Shown piece after piece: positions 35,394 to 42,211 of a stretch of 42,211 bases of DNA. Origin of the DNA: Gammaproteobacteria bacterium (lineage in GTDB: Bacteria > Pseudomonadota > Gammaproteobacteria > SG8-11); assembly GCA_024641505.1 (NCBI GenBank), contig JAHECY010000031.1:1-42211 (forward strand), in the 5' to 3' direction. A program made the translations under genes and the position numbers. Position 1 is the first letter of the stretch. Every line of letters starts with the position of its first letter. The notes under the pieces were generated by a model that did no database searches, was not told the DNA's origin, and saw only the letters and a list, made by a program, of their open reading frames with translations.

Positions 35394-38354
35394 TTATTTT
35401 TCCCTGCGCGCCACTATGGCACGTGCCATCCGCACCAAAGCCAGCGTCATCATTACCACCACCAGCATCAGCGGATCAAAAGCGCCGAACCACTTGTCCT
35501 TTTTCTTTTTCTTCTCTGCGACCAGTGGTTGCCCCGGATCGTTCACCGCCATACCGCTGACCGTCAGCGTTTGCTCGCCGGTGCCGCCGTCAGCGGCGGC
35601 GGGGATGCACAGGTGCAGGACGATGCGCGTGTCCTTGGCATCCTGAAATACGTCGGCGCCAGTACTGCCGTCATTGGCGTAGTCGCGCCACTGGGTAGTC
35701 GTGCCGTCGCCGGTGGTTTCATAGATATAGAAGCGATTGATCTGGCTGTTCTTGTCGAGATAAACGCCCACGTCGCCACAACTGCCGGATGCCGCCGTTA
35801 TTTGGAAGCTCAGCATCGCGGACAGAGCGGTGACATGCTCCGGCAAGCCTTCCGGTACCGGCACAATGGTCTTCAGGTTGGCGCCCGCGAAAGCATCGGG
35901 ATAGACTACTGAGATATAGGCGTCGCCGTTACGCAGGCTGACCACCTTGGCCTGGGTGCTGTCCGCAATGCCATCTCGATTACTGTCGCCGCCGTTGGGG
36001 CCGTTGTTTTCATCCACATCCGAAACCCCGTCCTTGTCGGAATCCGGCGGCTGCAGGGTATAGTTGAAGACTGCATCGTTATCGTCAAGGTTGAAATCCT
36101 GTTCCGTGGCGGCGATGTGCGTGCTGAGAGTAGCCGAGGTGAAATCGGCGCTGGTCGTTGCGCTGAAGTTCAGTACCGAGCCCTCGACATTGCCCGGCAA
36201 TAACGTCGCCAGTGTGCATGTCACCTCCACGCTGTCCGCTACCTGCTGGCAGTTGTCGGGAATGCTCGTGATACTGAGCCCTGCCACCGGCGTTAAGGTT
36301 ATGGTGATACCGCTGGCGCCGTTCGGCCCCTTATTCCTGGCGGTAAGGCTGAAATTGAACGTGGCATTCTGGCCGACAATAGTGGGCATATCCGTGGAGG
36401 TGATGGACAGGTCCGCACCAATCACGCTCACGGCCACCACCTTGCTGAACCAGCTTTCATGGCCCGCGATCTGGTTTTCATTGATGCGCGTCGCGCTGTT
36501 ATCGGCGCCGGGGGAGTAAAGGTCGTCATAGGCGGTTACCGCGTAGTATTGCACGCCGCCGCTGTTGAGCGTGATATTCGTCGTGGTGACATTGCCGACG
36601 TCGCTGGCGTTCTCAAAGAAAATATCGTTGTTGTCGCTCCAATGCACGATGTAACCGGCGACATCCGCCTCCGGGTTCGCGTCCCAGGTCATCTGGATCT
36701 GGCTGCCGTTGCCCAGCGCTGAAAATTTGTTGGGCGGTGACAGCGGATTCAGCGTCAACCAGTCGTTGGCGATCGGTAGGATGCTCACCTGGGTCGGGTT
36801 GTTGATTCTGTTGGTAATGGCCGCCTCATCGACGGTGCCCCACCAGTTGTTCGAGGCATCGACAGTGCCGGTGCCGTTATAGGAAATGTTCTTCGTCACC
36901 GATTGCGCGACCATATTGTCGACGATGTTGTTGCCGGTGATCGTGTAACTGGTGTCGCTCAATTCGAACACGGCGGTTTCCGGAAAATTGCGCACGATGG
37001 TGTTGCCCTGCAGTGTTGACGGCGTGTACATGCGGAAAATATCCGCCGCCTTGTTGGCGACGAAAACATTGTCGGAAAAAATGTTCGGCAGGGTATTGGT
37101 GCCCGAGCTGCGCAACGCGCCCGCCTCAATGGTCGCGCTGTTGCCCGCCACGATATTGTGCGTGAAATTGATCTGGCCCTTGTGAATGTCGATGCCGCCA
37201 CCGTGATTGACGTCGCCATATACGGAATTATCGGCGATGACGTTCTCGGAAATCGTGACCTCAATGGAAAAGGTATCGGGAACGTGGTTGAAATGCATCG
37301 CGCCGCCCATGGCGGAGGCGCTATTGTTGAATATAATGTTGCGCATAATGTCCACGCTGTAGGCGGTTTCGCCCTTGATGGGCATGGAGTACGGTTTGAA
37401 CACCAGCCCGCCCCCCATTTCGGAGGTGTTTTCCGTAAACAGATTGTCGAGCACGCTCATGTGCGCGTCCAGGAAGTACAGGCCGCCACCTTCCTTTACC
37501 GCCGAATTGCGACTGAGGGTATTGTTCGCGACCTTGTTGATGTCTTTGGTCGCAATCAATCCCTGAATATGTATGCCGCCACCGGCAATCGCCGCATGGT
37601 TGCTGGTGACGGTATTGCCGCTGATGGCAACGCTGTCGAAACCGCTGACCATGATGCCGCCGCCGTTGGCGTTGGTGCCGTTATTGGTGATCTGATTGTT
37701 TTCGATGACCACCCGTGAACCGGCAAGGGTCAATCCCGACAGGCAAATGCCGCCACAGGCGGCCATGCTGTCAACATTATTGCCGGTGATCACCGAATCG
37801 CGCACCACGATGGTGTTGAGCAGGTTTTGGCCGCGAATACCGCCGCCGGTATTATCTTCCAGCGTAACGTTCTGAAAATACGGCGCCGCATAGGGCGGCA
37901 TGAGATTCTGCGCACCCGACACCACCACCGCCGCACTGCCGCCATCGCCGGCCCCGGAAATGTGCGCATACTCAAGAATCGAGCCACTGACATAATTGCC
38001 ATTGCCATCCACCGTCGCCCCGATACTGTTGCTGTCAAAACTGATGGCCTTCCAGCGAACGCCCGCTACCGACGCCCGGAAGACGACGGGGTCCGTGCTG
38101 TTGCCCCGGGCTACCAGGGCACCGATGATTTTAAGCGTATAAGGACCCGTGAACTCCACCACGGCTCCCGGCGCTATGCTCAAGGTGACGCCATACTTCA
38201 CCGTGACATCCATACCTATGATATAGGGTGACCCGGCAGGGTCGAATGTAATGTCGCTGCCGATGGTACCGGGTACCGTGGTGGCGGCATGAGCGTAGGC
38301 AGCGAAAAAAAGGAAGCATAAGGTCGCACAAAGTAACAAATAGCGGGAAAACAT
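35394..38354 (-). CDS. Large secreted beta-helix protein with C-terminal anchor
   Basis: About 986 residues from the ATG at 38354, which follows AAGGAGAGGCGAA. A signal peptide (LLLCATLCFLFFAAYAHA) leads to a right-handed beta-helix region (about 120-510) with repeated N-N, GGGI and GNT turns, as in adhesins and polysaccharide-active proteins. A fibronectin-III-like part follows (about 525-620), then a DUF11-like domain (ADLSITSTDMPTIVGQNATF), and a calcium-binding thrombospondin-3-like stretch (DSDKDGVSDVDENN). The C-terminus has a domain resembling choice-of-anchor modules, then KKKKKDKWFGAFDPL, one hydrophobic helix and ARREK. That tripartite tail resembles protein-sorting CTERM signals, but the exact class is uncertain. 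No catalytic site was recognised. Confidence 0.8.
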   Translation of the reverse strand: MFSRYLLLCATLCFLFFAAYAHAATTVPGTIGSDITFDPAGSPYIIGMDVTVKYGVTLSIAPGAVVEFTGPYTLKIIGALVARGNSTDPVVFRASVAGVRWKAISFDSNSIGATVDGNGNYVSGSILEYAHISGAGDGGSAAVVVSGAQNLMPPYAAPYFQNVTLEDNTGGGIRGQNLLNTIVVRDSVITGNNVDSMAACGGICLSGLTLAGSRVVIENNQITNNGTNANGGGIMVSGFDSVAISGNTVTSNHAAIAGGGIHIQGLIATKDINKVANNTLSRNSAVKEGGGLYFLDAHMSVLDNLFTENTSEMGGGLVFKPYSMPIKGETAYSVDIMRNIIFNNSASAMGGAMHFNHVPDTFSIEVTISENVIADNSVYGDVNHGGGIDIHKGQINFTHNIVAGNSATIEAGALRSSGTNTLPNIFSDNVFVANKAADIFRMYTPSTLQGNTIVRNFPETAVFELSDTSYTITGNNIVDNMVAQSVTKNISYNGTGTVDASNNWWGTVDEAAITNRINNPTQVSILPIANDWLTLNPLSPPNKFSALGNGSQIQMTWDANPEADVAGYIVHWSDNNDIFFENASDVGNVTTTNITLNSGGVQYYAVTAYDDLYSPGADNSATRINENQIAGHESWFSKVVAVSVIGADLSITSTDMPTIVGQNATFNFSLTARNKGPNGASGITITLTPVAGLSITSIPDNCQQVADSVEVTCTLATLLPGNVEGSVLNFSATTSADFTSATLSTHIAATEQDFNLDDNDAVFNYTLQPPDSDKDGVSDVDENNGPNGGDSNRDGIADSTQAKVVSLRNGDAYISVVYPDAFAGANLKTIVPVPEGLPEHVTALSAMLSFQITAASGSCGDVGVYLDKNSQINRFYIYETTGDGTTTQWRDYANDGSTGADVFQDAKDTRIVLHLCIPAAADGGTGEQTLTVSGMAVNDPGQPLVAEKKKKKDKWFGAFDPLMLVVVMMTLALVRMARAIVARREK

Positions 38355-38856
38355 TTCGCCTCTCCTTGGGCTGCATAGCGCCTGGCTTACTGAATGGGGG
38401 ATCATAACAATAGAGCTATTCTGTAGGAAATAGCCATGAGAAACAACATTAAAGATGGTAATTAGGTCATCAAAAATGGCAGTATTTTATTTACCATGGA
38501 GAGATGGGGGGGGCCTTATGTTGTAACATGAAAATAATAATGTGTAATTGTAAGGCGCGACCCCGCTAACGCTTTGCGCTAAGCCGGGTACAGGCCTCCG
38601 CCATACGGCCTTGTAGAACCCTGTGAGACTTTTCCAGTTTTGCGTCAGGTTTGAATGAAAGTATTTGGCTGGCAAGAACCAAAATGAGTTAGCTTTAATT
38701 GCAAGAGCTCGCGCCTTCTATGGGAAAATTCAAAATAAATACAATCAGTTAGCTTGGTGTCACGAGGTCTTGAACGCTTAGCGCTCCAATAAACTGTTGA
38801 TTATTAATAATGCATTTATATTGACATTATCGACAATATAGATGCATTATTAATGC
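38355..38856. other. Divergent intergenic region before the AbiE-like pair
   Basis: This 502-bp gap becomes markedly AT-rich toward its right end. It contains an imperfect hairpin around 38562-38583 (GCTAACGC / GCGCTAAGC) and the inverted-repeat operator at 38803-38854. No supported gene or RNA was found. Confidence 0.5.
38803..38854 (+). promoter_or_regulatory. 21-bp inverted-repeat operator and promoter of the AbiE-like pair
   Basis: The left arm (38803-38823, starting ATTAATAATGCATTT) and right arm (38834-38854, ending GATGCATTATTAAT) are reverse complements with one mismatch in 21, around a 10-bp spacer. A consensus -35 TTGACA (38821-38826) lies between them and CATTAT (38845-38850) fits a -10 at 18-bp spacing. 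Transcription would then start at or next to the ATG at 38857. Known AbiEi antitoxins repress by binding long inverted repeats at their promoter, which fits this layout. Confidence 0.7.
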
Positions 38857-39627
38857 ATGGACAATGTGACCCAGTTGCGCGAAGTCTTTCATTTTTGCTT
38901 TCTGGAAAGACTTCTTAAATTATCCGATCCAAATATGTTCGTTCTTAAGGGCGGCGTGAACCTGCGTTTCTTCTTTAACAGCCCCCGGTATTCTGAAGAC
39001 ATGGATCTGGACGTACTGGCGGGCAGTGTTACCACCTTAAAGAAAAACGGTTTCAAGATCCTTGAGGATTCCGCGTTCAAGCGCAGCTTGCGTGTCTACG
39101 GTATTGCCGACCTGGACATCAATGATCCGCAAAAGGCGAAACATACGGAAACCACCCAACGTTTTCGCGTAGGTTTGTTAACGCCGGGGGGGGTGCGCTT
39201 GCCTACCAAAGTGGAGTTTTCCCGGCGCAACAGCAAGGCTGAGAATACAGAGATCGAGATGATTGATCTTGAAATCGCGAGACGCTATCGCAAACTCAGT
39301 TTTCGATGCCGGCACTACACGGGAGAGATTGCGGTTGTGCACAAGATCAATGCCCTGTGTGGCAGGGCGGTTACCCAGGCTCGTGATGTATTTGACCTTG
39401 GTATCTTGTACCAAGGTGGTTATGTGACAACGGAATTATTGCACCGGAACTTTGATGCTGCCCAACGAGAAACAGCCATGGCGCATCTTTCAGGCTTAAC
39501 GTTTGATGACTATGCAGGACAAGTGCTGGAATTTCTGGATGAGCCGAGCAAAGCGCAATATGGTGGCGAATCGGCCTGGCTCGATCTGCAGGCAATGTTG
39601 CTGACAATTCTGTCCAGCGATGCTTGA
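38857..39627 (+). CDS. AbiEii/AbiGii-type nucleotidyltransferase toxin
   Basis: The 256-residue protein has the DNA polymerase beta-like nucleotidyltransferase core of the AbiEii family. LKGGVNLRFF (30-39) is followed by YSEDMDLDV with the metal-binding Asp48 and Asp50, then the KINAL segment (with an upstream His-Lys) and RDVFDLGILY. Related toxins (AbiEii, MenT) transfer nucleotides to tRNA or another target and cause growth arrest or abortive phage defence. The start has no Shine-Dalgarno sequence, consistent with a leaderless message. It overlaps the antitoxin gene by 8 bp and precedes it, the reverse of the classical abiE order. Confidence 0.82.
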   Translation: MDNVTQLREVFHFCFLERLLKLSDPNMFVLKGGVNLRFFFNSPRYSEDMDLDVLAGSVTTLKKNGFKILEDSAFKRSLRVYGIADLDINDPQKAKHTETTQRFRVGLLTPGGVRLPTKVEFSRRNSKAENTEIEMIDLEIARRYRKLSFRCRHYTGEIAVVHKINALCGRAVTQARDVFDLGILYQGGYVTTELLHRNFDAAQRETAMAHLSGLTFDDYAGQVLEFLDEPSKAQYGGESAWLDLQAMLLTILSSDA

Positions 39628-40231
39628 CATACTCACCAACAAGGAGTTCGTTGTTTTCAGTACCCGGGACTACGCCGGATATGCTGAAATTTCCGTGCCG
39701 GCTGCATCAAAACAACTCTCCCGGCTGGCGGAAAAAAAGACTCTGGTGCGATTCAGTAAAGGATTGTGGGCCAATGTCAATCATCCCTATTTCAGTCCGC
39801 TGGCATGTACCCCCTATTTACTCAACAAAGAGCAAGGCTATGTGTCTTTTTTAACGGCTTTGCATCTTCATGGTGTGTTGTCACAGATTCCCAAAACTAT
39901 TCAAATTGCGACTACCGGTCACACCCGGATTCTGGATTCATCCTTGGGATATTTCGAATTCTTCAAAATCAAACCGGAACTGATGCGCCACGGGGTAAGC
40001 TGGAGTGAAACGCGGCTGCCCTATCAACTGGCCACGGCGGAGAAAGCACTGATAGATGTTATTTATATCGCCACCCGCAGAAACCGGCGATTTTCGCGCT
40101 TGCCGGAACTCACGCTGGCTCCTGGCGTATTCAACAGGCGAGAATTCAAGCGTTTGTTTGAGCAACTCCCTCTCTCCACACGCCTTCTCAATGCCATGGC
40201 AAGGCAGGCGGAAGCGCTGGGGGCCATGTGA
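39620..40231 (+). CDS. AbiEi-like antitoxin
   Basis: The 203-residue protein begins with a winged-helix domain (FSTRDYAGYAEISVPAASKQLSRLAEKKTLVRFSKGLW in fragments about 13-50). The body matches the AbiEi/COG5340 pattern: YLLNKEQGYVSFLTALHLHGV, then PKTIQIATTGHTR and LATAEKALIDVIY. Such proteins repress their own promoter and neutralise the toxin indirectly (type IV). The inverted repeat upstream of the pair is the likely binding site. The gene ends directly at the edge of an IS66 remnant. Confidence 0.8.
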   Translation: MLDILTNKEFVVFSTRDYAGYAEISVPAASKQLSRLAEKKTLVRFSKGLWANVNHPYFSPLACTPYLLNKEQGYVSFLTALHLHGVLSQIPKTIQIATTGHTRILDSSLGYFEFFKIKPELMRHGVSWSETRLPYQLATAEKALIDVIYIATRRNRRFSRLPELTLAPGVFNRREFKRLFEQLPLSTRLLNAMARQAEALGAM

Positions 40232-40349
40232 CAAGCAAAGCAGCGTGATATCGCAAGCGGTGCGTGTCAAGCAAGACGCAACTCCCGCGGCCGCGCGGAT
40301 GCGCGCGACGGGCTCAAAAAAAGCGTCAGTGTCTTTGGTTCCCTGTGCC
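40232..40349. other. Unassigned junction DNA between antitoxin and IS66 remnant
   Basis: This GC-rich segment has frames open on both strands but no start or family that I can defend. It may be a leftover from another mobile element or from the event that removed the left half of the IS66 element. Confidence 0.35.
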
Positions 40350-40991
40350 GAGAAAGTTACCGCTACGATCCATGCCTTGTGTTGGGCCCACACCCGCAGG
40401 GGGTTTGAGAGAGCGCAGGACATGGAGCCGCAAGCGGTGCAGGAAGCACTGACCCTGATCGGCGCTCTGTACCATCAAGAGAAAATCATACGGGATAAAG
40501 CACTGGTGGGAGAAGAAAAACTGGCCTACCGCAGCAAACACAGTGAGCCGATCGTCAAGGCGTTTTGGCACTGGTGTGAACAGCAATGCCAACGACCGGA
40601 TTTACTGCCGCAGAATCCTTTGTCGAAGGCATTGAAATATGCCATGTCGCGACGAACAGAGCTGCAAGTATTTCTTACGGACCCGGAAGTGCCGCTGGAC
40701 ACCAACCACGTGGAACGAGCGTTGCGCTCCATTCCGATGGGACGCCGCAACTGGCTCTTTTGTTGGACGGAACTTGGCGCGAAACAGGTGGCGATTATTC
40801 AAAGCCTGATAGTGACGTGCAAATTACAGGGTATCGATCCCTACACGTACCTGGTGGACGTGCTACAACGCATCAGCCAGCACCCGGCAAGCAATGTGAT
40901 TGAACTGACCCCCAGGGTCTGGAAAGAAAAATTCGCCGACAATCCGATGAGATCAGATCTGGATCTCTCTGTCTATAGCTCCGCGGTTTGA
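40350..40991 (+). pseudogene. IS66-family transposase (TnpC), C-terminal remnant
   Basis: About 210 residues match the C-terminal half of IS66 TnpC: CWAHTRRGFERA, PLSKALKYAMSRRTELQVFL, the DDE-region PLDTNHVERALRSIPMGRRNWLF with the catalytic Glu, and the ending GIDPYTYLVDVLQRI. The N-terminal half with the first catalytic Asp is missing, as are tnpA and tnpB. The upstream open frame (from about 40056) reads through the antitoxin gene and is not IS66. The element cannot move by itself. Confidence 0.85.
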
Positions 40992-40999
40992 ACGCTTAC
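40991..40999. mobile_element. Right terminal end of the IS66 element
   Basis: AACGCTTAC, in reverse GTAAGCGTT, fits the terminal inverted repeat of IS66 elements. It begins at the last base of the transposase gene and ends exactly where the Y1 transposase fragment starts. The left end is not present. Confidence 0.65.
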
Positions 41000-41227
41000 G
41001 TTGCTCAGCACCGCATGGGCACAAAGGTGAATTGCGAAGCTGCCCAACAGGTGGTCAATTCTGTCGATCAACCATTGCTTGCGGTGGCTGTAGTCCTTGC
41101 CAGTCAGCTTATCCCATCCACACAGGAAACTCCGGCTAGCGTGGATCGGGTGGGTTGTCAATTCGGTGAGTGTTCGGCTGTTCTGCAAAAGGTCGCTTAA
41201 GCGTGTGTCTGGAATTGGTGGGTAAGA
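41000..41227 (-). pseudogene. Y1 (IS200-like/RAYT) transposase fragment cut by IS66
   Basis: On the minus strand the frame reads SRSFLCGWDKLTGKDYSHRK followed by QWLIDRIDHL and FAIHLCAHAVLSN. This is the typical start of the large IS200-like Y1 transposase family, which continues SNHxH with the HUH metal-binding motif. The sequence stops at SN exactly at the IS66 end, so the catalytic part is gone. No start codon is seen upstream and the first residues are degenerate. Confidence 0.7.
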
Positions 41228-41231
41228 TCAC

Positions 41232-41741
41232 TTACCCAGCAATGGCTATTTTACTCCATAATCCTCTAGTGAGAATTGGTAAGATAATAAATCCAGCTAT
41301 CAAAAGATAAAGAAATAGCAAATCGCCTAAATTTCTTGGTGGGAAAGAGATGAATGCTTTTTCTATTTCTCCATTTTGTAGAGGTTTTAGGTTGTAAATT
41401 GATCGAAAAATGGTCTCGCCAGAGTAGAAAGCTATTAGGGCAACCGTTGCAATGAAGAGAAAAAGAAGATGATCTGCTATTTTTGCATTTTCATAGGTAT
41501 TATATATGGCCATTAAAGAAGAAATAGCTATTAAAAAGAAAAATATTTTTCTTTGTATTTTTTTAAGAAACTGAAGGTTGGTTAGATAGAATGAGCAAAT
41601 ATAAAAATATATGTATATGAGGACTAGTTTTAAAAACGAAATATAAAATATAGACAAATTACTAAATGGACTTTCTTGTAGTATTTCAAATCTTATAATA
41701 CTAAAAAAAATAGAAATAATTAGAGCGGCGACGAGTATCAT
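41232..41741 (-). CDS. Small AT-rich integral membrane protein, candidate immunity protein
   Basis: The 169-residue product has about five hydrophobic segments (for example LVAALIISIFFSIIRF, LKLVLIYIYFYICSFYL and LLFLYLLIAGFIILPIL). Base composition is far more AT-rich than the rest of the window, which suggests recent transfer. It starts 28 bp after the stop of the upstream gene on the same strand, with AAGGACAGG before the ATG. I do not recognise a family. The position directly behind a large protein with a membrane-type C-terminus is that expected of an immunity gene, an inference from context. Confidence 0.55.
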   Translation of the reverse strand: MILVAALIISIFFSIIRFEILQESPFSNLSIFYISFLKLVLIYIYFYICSFYLTNLQFLKKIQRKIFFFLIAISSLMAIYNTYENAKIADHLLFLFIATVALIAFYSGETIFRSIYNLKPLQNGEIEKAFISFPPRNLGDLLFLYLLIAGFIILPILTRGLWSKIAIAG

Positions 41742-41769
41742 GAAACCTGTCCTTAATTCTCGAATTCAT

Positions 41770-42210
41770 TTATTTGCCCATTATGAGCGTAATTAAGAAA
41801 GCAAAAGAAATCCCAATAAATTTCGCAATTTTGTCAATTTTTATGAGGCCAAGTACTCCGACGAGGAATTGTCCTGCCAATGCGCGATTATAATCATCAT
41901 CACTTTTAGCTGCGTACCCTGCGAGAACAAATTGAGTAAAGCTATAAATCTCGAATCCGAATAAGAAAAGACCGCCGAGTGCTACCCAAAATACTCCAGA
42001 GAAAGCCATTGCCAACGCAAGAAACATGGCGACACCTGTCAGGGCGACTACAAAAAAGAAGATTGCCCCATTCATCCCCCCACCAATCAAATACGCCCCA
42101 TCCCCAACTTTGGGGTCGAGGACAATGTATCCTGCACCAGACCACCCAGGCACACTAACGGTATCGGTATGGGTAATCACCATCTTGCCGGCATTCAAGG
42201 CATTGACGAT
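41770..42210 (-). CDS. C-terminal end of a large protein, probable polymorphic toxin (partial)
   Basis: The frame is open to the window edge (IVNALNAGKMV...), so only the last ~146 residues are seen. The segment ALNAGKMVITHTDTVSV then GWSGAGYIVLDPKVGDGAYL and IGGGMNGA resembles a module that precedes the variable C-terminus in large Rhs- or transglutaminase-type surface proteins. After it come three or four hydrophobic segments (FFFVVALTGVAMFLALAMAF, FWVALGGLFLFGFEIYSF, ISFAFLITLIMG), a membrane-inserting tip. A pore-forming or membrane-targeting toxin is inferred; the N-terminal part is needed to confirm it. Confidence 0.5.
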   Translation of the reverse strand: MVNALNAGKMVITHTDTVSVPGWSGAGYIVLDPKVGDGAYLIGGGMNGAIFFFVVALTGVAMFLALAMAFSGVFWVALGGLFLFGFEIYSFTQFVLAGYAAKSDDDYNRALAGQFLVGVLGLIKIDKIAKFIGISFAFLITLIMGK

Positions 42211-42211
42211 G

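Noticed and set aside
35311-35646. Plus-strand open frame starting in the 40-bp repeats
   Set aside because: It is a translation of repeat units continuing antisense to the beta-helix gene, with no ribosome site.
38562-38583. Integron attC-like hairpin
   Set aside because: The GCTAACGC/GCGCTAAGC pairing is imperfect and the paired core sites expected of attC are not both present; no integrase is nearby.
38768-38781. Second IS66 end (TTGAACGCTTA)
   Set aside because: It shares 11 bases with the IS66 right end but there is no IS66 coding remnant beside it, so chance or a very old relic cannot be separated.
40056-40349. N-terminal part of the IS66 transposase in the same open frame
   Set aside because: This part reads through the antitoxin gene in another frame and has no IS66 similarity; only the later part is transposase.

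Overview
The window reads as a chromosomal segment of a non-enteric gammaproteobacterium. The evidence is gene content and order: a miaA-hfq-hflX-hflK-hflC-DUF2065-hisZ-purA run, an ilvB-ilvH-ilvC run followed by phospholipid genes and leuA, a divergent tesA/ybbA-ybbP locus, and a ChpA/FimL-type pilus chemosensory protein. Most of it is moderately GC-rich, compact housekeeping DNA. The last ~3.8 kb is different: AT-rich patches, a toxin-antitoxin pair, nested transposase remnants and the tail of a probable polymorphic toxin. I cannot name the species.

Layout. 1-2.6 kb: the end of a ChpA/FimL-like Hpt protein, then a small lipoprotein. 2.6-4.3 kb (minus): a sugar nucleotidyltransferase, and iscU-iscR without iscS; this IscR has lost its cluster-binding cysteines. 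4.3-7.2 kb: a lipoprotein gene behind a perfect CRP-type palindrome, then a coupled two-gene envelope operon (minus). 7.5-12.4 kb: a ZIP transporter and tesA diverging from ybbA-ybbP. 12.6-16 kb: a hybrid sensor kinase and two small conserved proteins. 16.5-24.8 kb: branched-chain amino acid genes (ilvB, ilvH, ilvC, leuA) interrupted by a degenerate phosphatidylserine decarboxylase homolog, pssA and two paralogous lipoproteins. 24.8-33.8 kb: a uracil-DNA glycosylase, rimI, miaA, hfq, hflX, hflK, hflC, a DUF2065 protein, hisZ and purA. 34-38.4 kb: a sugar epimerase, a dense repeat field and a large beta-helix surface protein (minus). 38.8-40.2 kb: an AbiE-like toxin-antitoxin pair. 40.2-41.2 kb: an IS66 remnant inserted in a Y1 transposase fragment. 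41.2-42.2 kb (minus): a small AT-rich membrane protein and the end of a large protein running off the window.

Three threads stand out. First, a dispersed palindromic repeat with core GGTGCGTATTACGCACC occurs singly and as inverted pairs (REPIN-like). It supplies the stop codons of tesA, hflC, hisZ and the epimerase. One pair borders a 40-bp tandem array. Second, two familiar proteins have lost defining residues: IscR (all three Cys ligands) and the Psd homolog (the pyruvoyl-forming Ser and the conserved His). Third, the right end looks like an accessory island. The toxin-first AbiE-like pair has a near-perfect 21-bp inverted repeat overlapping its promoter, and the terminal gene pair has the architecture of a toxin tip plus immunity protein.
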